Part shown: piece after piece, positions 39,512 through 47,151 of the stretch
How the letters are laid out: each line of letters begins with the position of its first letter
Numbering within the stretch: the stretch's first letter is position 1
Origin: Rhodovarius crocodyli
Lineage (GTDB): Bacteria > Pseudomonadota > Alphaproteobacteria > Acetobacterales > Acetobacteraceae
Length of the DNA stretch: 64,000 nucleotides
Assembly: GCF_004005855.1 (NCBI RefSeq)
Contig: NZ_SACL01000006.1
Location: 186,001 to 250,000 of the forward strand
Direction of reading: 5' to 3'
Notes under the pieces: model-generated
What the model was told of the DNA's origin: nothing
The model's input: the letters and a program-made list of their open reading frames with translations, nothing else
Databases searched by the model: none
Made by a program: the position numbers and the translations under genes

Positions 39512-40368
39512 TCGCCCCTCCTCTCAGCGCAGTAATCGGTGTCGGAGCACACGAACATCCGCCCGCCCTGGTCGTCGGTGATCACCTCGTCCAGGTAGCT
39601 TTCGGTGCTGTTGCACAGCGCGCAGGCGTGCGGCGCGCGGATCGGCCTGAACGGGTGATCCTCGAAATCCAGGCTCTGCACCGCCGTATAGGGCGGCACG
39701 GCGTAGATCCGCTTCTCACGCCCCGCGCCGAACAGCTGCAGGGCGGGGTTCATGTGCATCTTCGGGTTGTCGAAGGACGGGATGGGCGAAGGCGACATCA
39801 GGTAGCGCGCGTTCACCATCACCGGATGGTTATAGGCCGTGGCCACCTCGCCGTGCTTCACGATGTCCTCATACAGGCGCACCTGCATCAGCCCATAATC
39901 GCCCAGCGCGTGCAGGCGCGTGGTTTCGCTGACGCGCGGTTCCAGGCGGAACAGCGGTTCCGGCATCGGCACCTGATAGACCAGCACCTGGCCTTCGCGC
40001 AGCGCGGTTTCGGGGATGCGGTGGCGGGTCTGCACGATGGTCGCTTCGCGGGTGCGGTCCGTGGTGCGCACACCCGCCACACGGCCGAAGAAACGGCGGA
40101 TGGACACCGCGTTCGTGGTGTCGTCCGCGCCCTGGTCGATCACCTTCAGCACGTCGCGCGGCCCCAGGATGGAGGCCGTGACCTGGATGCCGCCGGTGCC
40201 CCAGCCATAGGGCAGCGGCATTTCCCGCGCGCCGAACGGCACCTGGTGGCCCGGCACCGCCACGGCCTTCAGGATGGCGCGGCGGATCATCCGCTTCGTG
40301 GCTTCGTCCAGATAGGCGAAGTTGTAGCCGGCAAGCTGCTCGGCCACCGGGTTCACCGGGATGTTCAT
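39508..40368 (-). CDS. phnJ: Alpha-D-ribose 1-methylphosphonate 5-phosphate C-P lyase
   Basis: A 286-residue radical SAM-type enzyme that cleaves the carbon-phosphorus bond, releasing methane from methylphosphonate. The diagnostic motif CX2CX21CX5C is present exactly: C249, C252, C274 and C280, of which three bind the [4Fe-4S] cluster and one forms the thiyl radical. ATG 40368 (MNIPVNP) overlaps the phnI stop; the longer frame is a shadow of phnI. The conserved GYNFAYLDEATKRMIRR start is seen. Presence of all four cysteines suggests a working C-P lyase. Confidence 0.97.
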   Translation of the reverse strand: MNIPVNPVAEQLAGYNFAYLDEATKRMIRRAILKAVAVPGHQVPFGAREMPLPYGWGTGGIQVTASILGPRDVLKVIDQGADDTTNAVSIRRFFGRVAGVRTTDRTREATIVQTRHRIPETALREGQVLVYQVPMPEPLFRLEPRVSETTRLHALGDYGLMQVRLYEDIVKHGEVATAYNHPVMVNARYLMSPSPIPSFDNPKMHMNPALQLFGAGREKRIYAVPPYTAVQSLDFEDHPFRPIRAPHACALCNSTESYLDEVITDDQGGRMFVCSDTDYCAERRGE

Positions 40369-41447
40369 GACTTCTCTCCGCGATCGGCGGCCCAGCGGGC
40401 GCGGATGCCGCGCAGCTTCTCCAGCTCCGACTGGAAATCGACGTAGTGCGGCAGCTTCAGATGCTCGACGAAGCCCGTGCTCTCCACATTGTCGCAGTGA
40501 TACAGGACGAATTCGGCATCCTGCGCGGGGGCGGTGATTTCCTCGCCCAGCTCGCTCGCGCGCAGGGCGCGGTCGACGAGCGACATGGCCATCGCCTTGC
40601 GCTCGTTCTGGCCGGGCACCAGCCCATAGCCGCGGGTGAATTGCGGCGGGGTTTCGTTGTTGCCGGCGAACTGGTTGACCATCTGGCATTCGGTGACGAC
40701 CACGTCGCCGATGTCGATGGCGAAGCCCAGCTCAGGCGGCGTGAACTCCACCGGCACCGCGCCCATGCGGATCTCGCCCACGAAGGGGTGGGCATTGCCG
40801 TAGCCGCGCTGGGTGGAATAGCCGAGCGCGAGCAGGAACCCCTCATCACCGCGCGCCATGGATTGCAGCGCCAGCGCCCGGATGGCCGGAAAGCGCAGGC
40901 CCTCGCGCGTCAGGTCGGGCGGCTCGGCATCGGTCGCGGTGTCGCGGGCCATCAGGCCCTCGCGCGCCAGCATCTCGGTCACGCGGGGCATGGGCGTCAC
41001 GCCCGTGTCGGCCTGGGGGGCCGGGTCGGGCTCGCCCTTGCGGCCGGCGAGGTCCAGTTCCAGCAGGCGGTGGGTGTAGTCGAAGCTCGGGCCCAGCACC
41101 TGGCCGCCGGGCAGGTCCTTGTAGGTGGCGCTGATGCGGCGCTGCACCTGCATGGCGGCGGTATCCAGCGGCGCGGCATAGCCGAAGCGCGGCAGGGTGT
41201 TGCGATAGGCGCGCAGCAGGAAGGCGGCCTCCGTGCTGTCGCCGCGCGCCTGCTTCAGCGCGAGTGCGGCCAGGTCACGGTCGATGCAGGCGCCCTCGGC
41301 CATCACGCGCTCGACCGCGAGGCCGAGCTGTTCCGCGATCTGGTCGGCGGTGATCTCGGGCAGGGCCGCATCGCCGCGCCGGCGCTCGGCCAGCCAGGCA
41401 TGGGCGTTGGCGATGGCGCTCTCGCCGCCCTTGACGGAGACGTACAT
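40365..41447 (-). CDS. phnI: Carbon-phosphorus lyase complex subunit PhnI
   Basis: A 360-residue subunit that, with G, H and L, couples methylphosphonate to ATP with loss of adenine. The N-terminal MYVSVKGGESAIANAHAWL block and the later GYSTQRGYGNAHPFVGEIR and DIGDVVVTECQMVNQF segments are typical of PhnI. It overlaps phnJ by 4 bp and phnH by one base. Confidence 0.96.
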   Translation of the reverse strand: MYVSVKGGESAIANAHAWLAERRRGDAALPEITADQIAEQLGLAVERVMAEGACIDRDLAALALKQARGDSTEAAFLLRAYRNTLPRFGYAAPLDTAAMQVQRRISATYKDLPGGQVLGPSFDYTHRLLELDLAGRKGEPDPAPQADTGVTPMPRVTEMLAREGLMARDTATDAEPPDLTREGLRFPAIRALALQSMARGDEGFLLALGYSTQRGYGNAHPFVGEIRMGAVPVEFTPPELGFAIDIGDVVVTECQMVNQFAGNNETPPQFTRGYGLVPGQNERKAMAMSLVDRALRASELGEEITAPAQDAEFVLYHCDNVESTGFVEHLKLPHYVDFQSELEKLRGIRARWAADRGEKS

Positions 41448-42007
41448 CAGATCACCTCGGTGGTGCGCGGCAGGGCGGCGATCTGCGCCCCGCAGCAGAA
41501 GACGATGTCGAGGCCGCGCGGGAAATGCGGGCGAAGGGCCGCGCGTTCCGCGAGGAAGTTTTCCGGCAACCCTTCGACGCCCAGCGACACCTCGTCCTTG
41601 ATGCCCGGGCCGCGCAGGCGGAGCGTGCCTTGCGCCTTGAGGGAGGCGACGTTCAGCACCAGCGTGGCGCCATCCTGCGGCACCTCATCCGTGCCGAGGT
41701 TCAAGGTGCTCAGCGCCGGCGGGCGGCCGGTGGCGAACAGGAACATGGCGGCGGGCGCCTCGGCGAAGGGCGCGCCGGTGTGAAAGCGCAGCCAGTCGGC
41801 GGCCTGGGCACCGCCATCCTGCCAGACCGGCGTGTCGGCATCGCACAGCGCGAGCGCCAGCGCGCCCATGGCGGGCGACAGCGGCGCGGGCGGGATCGGC
41901 GCCGGCGCGATGGGGATGATCCGGCCAGGGTGGCTCAACGCCTCCAGCACCGCGCGGAAGGCGGACTGGGCGTCGAGGACGGGATCGGCAAATCCGGGCT
42001 GCATCAT
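41447..42007 (-). CDS. phnH: Carbon-phosphorus lyase complex subunit PhnH
   Basis: A 186-residue subunit of the C-P lyase core complex. It shows the N-terminal GFADPVLDAQSAFRAVLEALSHPGR block, typical of PhnH, and a Rossmann-like fold pattern. Two adjacent ATG codons begin the frame (42007 and 42004); 42007 gives the usual 4-bp overlap with phnG. The gene is of normal length. Confidence 0.95.
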   Translation of the reverse strand: MMQPGFADPVLDAQSAFRAVLEALSHPGRIIPIAPAPIPPAPLSPAMGALALALCDADTPVWQDGGAQAADWLRFHTGAPFAEAPAAMFLFATGRPPALSTLNLGTDEVPQDGATLVLNVASLKAQGTLRLRGPGIKDEVSLGVEGLPENFLAERAALRPHFPRGLDIVFCCGAQIAALPRTTEVI

Positions 42008-42462
42008 CGCATGGTCGCCATGGTGAAGAAGTTGACGCGCGTGGCCTCGGCCTTGCGCGCGGTCTCGGCGCGGGCGCTGTCCTGGCTGGCTGCCAGCGGC
42101 TCCACCACCGAGGCCATCAGCGCGTCGCGCAGTTCAGGGTTCTGCAGGGCGGCGTCGATCGCCGCCGCCAGTTCGGCCTGGGCCAGGTCGCGGCCCATCA
42201 CGGTCGCATGGCCCATATGCTCACCCATGGAGACGGTGCAGCGGGTGACCGTGGCCTCCATCAGGTTGAAGGCGGTGCCGTCGCCGCCGGCCCGGCCGCG
42301 CAGCATGACGAGGCCGGTATCCGGCCCCTTGAGGCGGCGGTGCGCCGGCAGGGGCGGCACATCGGCCAGATGTTCGCGCAGGGCCTCGGCGCTGGCGCGG
42401 GCGAGCACGGACATCCAGATCTGTCTGTCGGTGCGGTCGGGAGAGGTGGGTGCGTTTGTCAT
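42004..42462 (-). CDS. phnG: Phosphonate C-P lyase system protein PhnG
   Basis: A 152-residue core-complex subunit. The segments RQIWMSVLARASAEAL, GRAGGDGTAFNLMEATVTR and GRDLAQAELAAAIDA are PhnG-like. ATG 42462 is preferred to longer options because they run into the divergent regulatory region. It is the first gene of the phnGHIJKLM operon; the operator-like palindrome lies 8 bp upstream of its start codon. Confidence 0.93.
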   Translation of the reverse strand: MTNAPTSPDRTDRQIWMSVLARASAEALREHLADVPPLPAHRRLKGPDTGLVMLRGRAGGDGTAFNLMEATVTRCTVSMGEHMGHATVMGRDLAQAELAAAIDAALQNPELRDALMASVVEPLAASQDSARAETARKAEATRVNFFTMATMR

Positions 42463-42470
42463 CTTCGGGA

Positions 42471-42480
42471 TGTCTAGACA
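42471..42480. promoter_or_regulatory. Likely PhnF operator
   Basis: TGTCTAGACA is a perfect 10-bp palindrome and fits the HutC/GntR consensus GTxTAxAC. It lies 8 bp upstream of the phnG start and 56 bp upstream of phnF, so one site could control both directions. Confidence 0.6.
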
Positions 42481-42536
42481 ACACCACATCCGCTCGATTA
42501 ACGTCAATGCGGATGATGTCACCGATAGGGGCGCAT

Positions 42537-43292
42537 ATGCTTGAAGATTCCATGACGCTGCTGGCACCCCTGCCCCGTGGGGAAGGCGTCGCGCTGTGGC
42601 GCCAGATCGCCAGCCGCATCGAGGCACGGATCCATAACGGAGAGCTGGAAGCCGGCGCCCGCCTGCCCACCGAGGCCGTGCTGGCCGAGAGTTTCGGCGT
42701 GAACCGCCACACCATCCGCCGCGCCATGGAGGATCTGGTGACGCGCGGCCTGGTGCGCGTGGAACAGGGGCGCGGCAGCTTCGTGGCCGAGGATATCGTC
42801 GAATACCCGCTCGGCAGCCGCACAAGGTTTTCCGAGATCATCCGCGCGCAGTCGCGTGAGCCTTCGGGCCGCATCCTGCGCGTTTCCGAATCCGAGGCCG
42901 AACCCCGCATCGCGGAACTGCTGAAGCTGAAGCGCGGCCAGCGCAATGTCGTGATCGTGGAGCGGCTGGGCTTCGCCAACAGCAAACCCGTCACGCTCGG
43001 CAGCCATCATTTCCCGGCGCACCGCTTCGGCCGCATCCCGACCCTGCTGAAGGACAACCCGTCGATCACGGCGGCACTCTCATCCTGCGGCATCCCCGAC
43101 TACCGCCGGCAGGTCACGCGCATCACCGCGCGCATGCCGACGCCGGAGGAAGCGGCGCTGCTGGAGCAGGCGCGCTCCCGCCCCGTGCTGCTGGCGGAGG
43201 CGGTGAATATCGAACCGGGCGGCACGCCCGTGGAAGTCAGCATCGCCCGCTATGCCGCGGGCCGCATGCAGATCGTGGTGGAGACAGAATGA
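42537..43292 (+). CDS. phnF: Phosphonate metabolism GntR-family regulator PhnF
   Basis: A 251-residue regulator of the HutC subfamily. It has an N-terminal winged HTH (about residues 20-85, with LPTEAVLAESFGVNRHTIRR) and a C-terminal UTRA ligand-binding domain. ATG 42537 has AGGGG about 7 bases upstream; earlier in-frame starts overlap the divergent phnG region. Its position opposite phnG and beside the palindrome indicates local repression of the C-P lyase operon, probably relieved by a phosphonate or low phosphate. It overlaps the next gene by 4 bp. Confidence 0.92.
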   Translation: MLEDSMTLLAPLPRGEGVALWRQIASRIEARIHNGELEAGARLPTEAVLAESFGVNRHTIRRAMEDLVTRGLVRVEQGRGSFVAEDIVEYPLGSRTRFSEIIRAQSREPSGRILRVSESEAEPRIAELLKLKRGQRNVVIVERLGFANSKPVTLGSHHFPAHRFGRIPTLLKDNPSITAALSSCGIPDYRRQVTRITARMPTPEEAALLEQARSRPVLLAEAVNIEPGGTPVEVSIARYAAGRMQIVVETE

Positions 43293-44419
43293 GCGACTGG
43301 ATCATCGAGGGCGGCGAAGTACTGGGCGAGGCCGGGCTGGCGCCGGGCGCGCTGGGCCTGACCGGCGGCAAGATCGGCACGCCCCCTGCCCCGCGCCGCT
43401 TCGACGCGGCGGGCTGCTGGGTGCTGCCCGGCATCATCGACATTCACGGCGACGCGCATGAGCGCGGGCTGCAGCCGCGCCCCGGCGTGGGCTTCCCGCC
43501 CGGCTTCGCGCTGGAGGAAAGTGCCCGCCAGATGCTGGGCTGCGGCATCACCACCGCCTATCTCGGCGTCACCCTTTCCTGGGAGCCTGGGCTGCGGTCG
43601 TTGCAGATGTTCCGGGACCTGCTGAAGGCCCCGCGCCCCGAGGGCCCCGACATGCGCATCCACCTGCGCATGGAGCTCGACAATTTCGACGCGCTGCCCG
43701 ACGCGGTGGCGGCCATCGGCCTCGGCCGCGTGCATCTGCTGGGCTTCAATGACCACACGCCCAGCATCAGCAAGCATGCGGCCGAAAGCGTCAAACTGGC
43801 CAAATTCGCCGACCGCGCCGGCGTGCCCGCCGCCCAGATCCACGGCATGGCCGCCGCCGCCATGGCCCGGCGCGACGCCGAGCTGGTGCCCGCGCGTGAG
43901 GCCCTGGCCTCCGCCGCCCGTGCCGCCGGCATCCCGATGCTGAGCCATGACGACAACACGCTGGAACGCCGCCAGATGTTCCGCGACCTGGGCGCCACGA
44001 TCTGCGAGTTCCCGGTGGTCGAGGAAGTGGCGCTCGACGCCCAGGCGCGCGGCGAGCATGTGGTGATGGGTGCGCCCAACGTGGTGCGCGGCGGCAGCCA
44101 CCTCGGCTGGGCCTCCGCCGCGCCGCTGGCCGAACAGGGCGTCGTGACCATCCTGGCCAGCGACTACCACTGGCCCGCCCTGTTCATGGCGCCCTTCGCC
44201 ATGATGCGCCGCGGCGTGCTGGATGTGGCGCAGAGCTGGGAGCTGGTCTCGGCCAACCCGGCCGATGCGCTGGGGCTGACCGATCGCGGCCGGCTTGCGC
44301 CCGGCATGCGGGGCGATGTGGTGATCGTGGAAGGCGGGAAGGAAGCGCCGAAGCCGGTCGCGGTGTTCACGCAGGGGCGGCTGAGCTGGGTGGCGCCGGG
44401 GGCGGCGGCGCGGATGTGA
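43289..44419 (+). CDS. Second PhnM-like diphosphatase (paralogue)
   Basis: A 376-residue amidohydrolase-like protein. It shares with phnM the HxD motif (IDIHGDAHE, H53, D55), the SHDDN motif near 210, APNVVRGGSHLG near 265 and ASDYHWP near 290, so the metal site is kept. It differs in the loop ERGLQPRPGVGFPP after the HxD motif. It is coupled to phnF (4-bp overlap), not to the phnG-M operon. A related but distinct substrate, or a functional duplicate, are both possible; some genomes carry such a gene next to phnF. Confidence 0.85.
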   Translation: MSDWIIEGGEVLGEAGLAPGALGLTGGKIGTPPAPRRFDAAGCWVLPGIIDIHGDAHERGLQPRPGVGFPPGFALEESARQMLGCGITTAYLGVTLSWEPGLRSLQMFRDLLKAPRPEGPDMRIHLRMELDNFDALPDAVAAIGLGRVHLLGFNDHTPSISKHAAESVKLAKFADRAGVPAAQIHGMAAAAMARRDAELVPAREALASAARAAGIPMLSHDDNTLERRQMFRDLGATICEFPVVEEVALDAQARGEHVVMGAPNVVRGGSHLGWASAAPLAEQGVVTILASDYHWPALFMAPFAMMRRGVLDVAQSWELVSANPADALGLTDRGRLAPGMRGDVVIVEGGKEAPKPVAVFTQGRLSWVAPGAAARM

Positions 44420-44466
44420 AGGGGGCGTTGCCCCCCTTTGCGGCTCCGGGGGCAAAGCCCCCGCCT
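44420..44466. repeat. Hairpin repeat R4 between convergent genes
   Basis: Two hairpins, GGGGGCGTTGCCCCC and CGGGGGCAAAGCCCCCG, fill the 49-bp gap between convergent phnM-like and flavin reductase genes. They match the outer hairpins of R1-R3 and may act as a two-way terminator, although no T-run follows. Confidence 0.6.
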
Positions 44467-44468
44467 GC

Positions 44469-44942
44469 TCACCGCACCAGGTGATAGTTCCGGTTGAAAT
44501 ACACCAGCCCGCCCGCATCGCTGCCCAGCCGCACCGCCTTCACCTCGGCGAACAGCACCTTGTGGCTGCCCTGCTCCACCACGTCGCGGATCTCGCAATC
44601 GAAGCTGACGGCGGCTTCCTTCAGCGCCGGCGCGCCGGTGGTCATCGTCTCCCACTCACCGACCGAGAAACGCTCTTCGCCGCTCATCCGGCCGGCGAAG
44701 GTGTTGGAGATGTCCTCCTGCCCCGCGCCCAGCGTGTTCACGCACAGCACGCCGTTGGCGGCGAAGGCCTCGGCGCCGCTGAAGTTGCGGTTCATGCAGA
44801 CCAGCAGGGTCGGCGGCTCGTCGGTCACGCTGGTGACGGCGCTGGCGGTGAACCCGGCGCGGCCCGCCGCCCCCCCGGTGGTGATGACATTCACCGCGGC
44901 GGCCAGACGCGACATCCCGCCGCGAAATTCCTGCTTATCCAT
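44469..44942 (-). CDS. Flavin reductase (RutF/HpaC-like)
   Basis: A 157-residue NAD(P)H:flavin reductase supplying reduced FMN or FAD to a two-component monooxygenase. The N-terminus MDKQEFRGGMSRLAAAVNVITT, the GFTASAVTSVTDEPPTLLVC block and the SHKVLFAEVKAV ending are typical of this split-barrel family. ATG 44942 is preceded by AGGAAGGG-like sequence. No matching oxygenase lies next to it, so its partner is unknown. Confidence 0.88.
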   Translation of the reverse strand: MDKQEFRGGMSRLAAAVNVITTGGAAGRAGFTASAVTSVTDEPPTLLVCMNRNFSGAEAFAANGVLCVNTLGAGQEDISNTFAGRMSGEERFSVGEWETMTTGAPALKEAAVSFDCEIRDVVEQGSHKVLFAEVKAVRLGSDAGGLVYFNRNYHLVR

Positions 44943-45105
44943 GCTCAACCCTTCCTGGCGGTCCGGACCCGCCTTATGTGCCGCCAGCATCCTGCGAAGT
45001 GCCCGCGTCGTCCATACTTTCAATCATAGCTATCAACCGAAGATGTAGCCCAACGGCCCGGACCGCGCCAGCATGGCGGCAGATTCCCAACCCAAGGAAC
45101 GCCCC

Positions 45106-45807
45106 ATGCCCCAGATCACCATCCCCGCCACCGACGGGTCCGGCAGCTTCTCGGCCTATCTGGCCGAGCCCGCGACAAAGCCCGCGGGCGCCGTCGTCAT
45201 GATCCAGGAAATCTTCGGCGTGAACCGCACCATGCGCGCCCTGTCCGACTGGGTGGCCAGCATGGGCTTCTTCGCCATCGCCCCCGACCTGTTCTGGCGC
45301 CAGAAGCCCGGGGTGGAGCTGGACCCCGACCAGGGCCAGACGGAATGGGAAAAGGCCTTCGCCTATATGAACGGCATGGACCAGGCCAAGGGCGTCGAGG
45401 ACCTGAAGGCCACCATGGCCGCCGCCCGCGCCCTGCCCGGCTGCAACGGCAAGGTGGGCAGCATGGGCTTCTGCCTGGGCGGCAGGCTCTCGGTCATGTT
45501 GGCGCTGGACAGCGATGCCGCGTGCAACATCAGCTATTACGGCGTGGGGCTGGACGGGCTGCTGGCCGATGCCGGCAAGATCACGGCACCCACGATCCTG
45601 CACATCGCCGAGAAGGACAAGTTCGTCCCCCCCGAGGCACAGGCCAAGATCAAGGCCAGCCTGGACGGCCATGCCGCCGCCCGCGCCTACATCTATCCGG
45701 GCGTCGACCATGCCTTCGCCCGACTGAACGCCCACAGCTACGACGCGCGCGCCGCGACCATCGCCGCCGGTCGGTCAGCCGAGCTGCTGGTGCAGACGCT
45801 GGGTTGA
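45106..45807 (+). CDS. Dienelactone hydrolase family protein
   Basis: A 233-residue alpha/beta hydrolase. The catalytic triad is C123 in GFCLGG, D171 in IAEKDKF and H202 in GVDHAF, with E35 in QEIFGVN, as in carboxymethylenebutenolidase. ATG 45106 has AAGGAA upstream. No aromatic ring-cleavage genes are near, so a detoxifying or general hydrolase role is as likely as chlorocatechol degradation. It is divergent from the flavin reductase, with 163 bp between the start codons. Confidence 0.9.
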   Translation: MPQITIPATDGSGSFSAYLAEPATKPAGAVVMIQEIFGVNRTMRALSDWVASMGFFAIAPDLFWRQKPGVELDPDQGQTEWEKAFAYMNGMDQAKGVEDLKATMAAARALPGCNGKVGSMGFCLGGRLSVMLALDSDAACNISYYGVGLDGLLADAGKITAPTILHIAEKDKFVPPEAQAKIKASLDGHAAARAYIYPGVDHAFARLNAHSYDARAATIAAGRSAELLVQTLG

Positions 45808-46035
45808 GGGTGGCACCGGGGCTCTGCCCCGGACCCCGGCCAGGGGCTTTGCCCCCGGCACCCCCACCAAAGGCCGAAGGGCCTTTGGAAACCGGGAGTT
45901 GAAAAGGGCGGGAGGGGACGATGTCCCCTCCCGCCCTCTTCAATTAGCTCATGGGTTCAAAGGGTCGTTACGACCCTTTGCGGGTTCCAAGGGCAGAGCC
46001 CTTGGTCAGGGTCCGGGGATGAAACCCCCGGTACG
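45808..46035. repeat. Multi-hairpin intergenic repeat R2
   Basis: A 228-bp element between convergent genes. Read on the minus strand it mirrors R1: a central 21-bp stem (arms 45899-45919 and 45923-45943, one mismatch), the CTCCCGGTTTCC linker and an AAAGGCC/GGCCTTT hairpin, then outer GGGGCTTTGCCCC stems. On its other side lie CAAAGGGTCG/CGACCCTTTG and CAAGGGCAGAGCCCTTG hairpins. Stems are kept although base sequence differs from R1. Confidence 0.75.
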
Positions 46036-46038
46036 CCC

Positions 46039-47019
46039 TCAGTCGGCGTAGGTACCCGCCGCCTGGATGATCGGGCGCCAGCGCGCGATGTCCTGCGTCC
46101 AGAAGGTGCGGTGGAAGGCCGGGGTGGCGCGGTCCTGCGGCACCGGGCTGGTGCCCAGGTCGTTGAAGCGCTGCACCAGGGTGGGCACCTTCAACGCCGT
46201 CTGCAGGCTCTGCGACAGGCGGTTCACGATCTCGGCCGGCGTGCCCTTGGGCGCATACAGGCCGTGCCAGATGGAGACTTCCATGTTGGGCAGCCCGGCC
46301 TCGGCGGCGGTCGGGATATTGGGCAGGGATTCAACGCGCTGCGGCGTGGTCACCGCGAAGGCGCGCACGGTGCCCGCGCGGATCTGCTCGGTCGTGTTGG
46401 TCGTCTGGTCGCACATCAGGTCGACCGTGCCGCCCACCAGGTCATTCATCGCGGGTGCGGTGCCGCGATAGGGAACGGTCGTCATCTGCGCGCCCACGGC
46501 CGTCTGGAACAGCAGGCCGCACAGGTGGCTGGCCGCGCCCACGCCGGCATTGGCCAGGTTCAGTCCGGTGCCCTGGCGACGCACCAGCGCCACCAGCTCC
46601 TGCAGGTTGCTCGCCTGGATGTTCGGGCGCGCGATGATGGTCATCGGCACCTCGGTGATCATGCCGATCGTCTCGAAGCCGTTCACCGAGTCATAGGCCA
46701 GGCGGCGATACAGGGTCGGGATGGTCGCCATGCCGATGTGGTGGCACAGGATGTTGTAGCCATCGGGCCTGGCCTGCGCCGTGCGCTGCGCGCCCAGCGT
46801 GCCGCCGGCGCCGCCGACATTCTCCACCACCACGGACCCGCCCAGGTCCTTGCTCATCTCGGTCGCCAGCAGGCGGGCCACCGTGTCGGTGGGGCCACCG
46901 GCCGCGAAGGGCACGATCATGGTGATGGGGCGGCTGGGGTAGCCCTGCTGCGCCAAGGCCGGCGCCGCGAGCGCGGCCGCGGGAAGCGCCAGCGCGGCGC
47001 GGCGGGTAAACTGGGTCAT
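46039..47019 (-). CDS. Tripartite tricarboxylate transporter (TTT/Bug) substrate-binding protein
   Basis: A 326-residue periplasmic receptor. It has an N-terminal signal peptide (about 1-27, FTRRAALALPAAALAAPALA, cleaved near AQQ), with two arginines that could be a twin-arginine variant. YPSRPITMIVPFAAGGPTDTVAR (first part) and the DGYNILCHHIG, PYRGTAPAMNDLVGG and APKGTPAEIVNRL blocks define the Bug family, which binds small carboxylates or aromatic acids. No TctAB membrane genes are adjacent. ATG 47019 has GGAGAA upstream. Such orphan receptors are frequent in this group. Confidence 0.9.
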   Translation of the reverse strand: MTQFTRRAALALPAAALAAPALAQQGYPSRPITMIVPFAAGGPTDTVARLLATEMSKDLGGSVVVENVGGAGGTLGAQRTAQARPDGYNILCHHIGMATIPTLYRRLAYDSVNGFETIGMITEVPMTIIARPNIQASNLQELVALVRRQGTGLNLANAGVGAASHLCGLLFQTAVGAQMTTVPYRGTAPAMNDLVGGTVDLMCDQTTNTTEQIRAGTVRAFAVTTPQRVESLPNIPTAAEAGLPNMEVSIWHGLYAPKGTPAEIVNRLSQSLQTALKVPTLVQRFNDLGTSPVPQDRATPAFHRTFWTQDIARWRPIIQAAGTYAD

Positions 47020-47095
47020 AGACGTTCTCCAAGGCGTTCTGACACGTTCATGTGTTCTTCTTGGTGGCGCGGTCAAGCGCGGAACGTATCTGCCA

Positions 47096-47113
47096 CCGCA
47101 TGCATGCATGCGG
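47096..47113. promoter_or_regulatory. 18-bp perfect palindrome upstream of the TTT receptor gene
   Basis: CCGCATGCATGCATGCGG is a perfect palindrome located 77 bp upstream of the receptor start. It is 39 bp past the end of the upstream NMO-like gene and could be an operator for an unlinked regulator. Confidence 0.4.
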
Positions 47114-47151
47114 GGCAGAGATCAGACATCAGTTGTTGCGGGAATGGGCGC

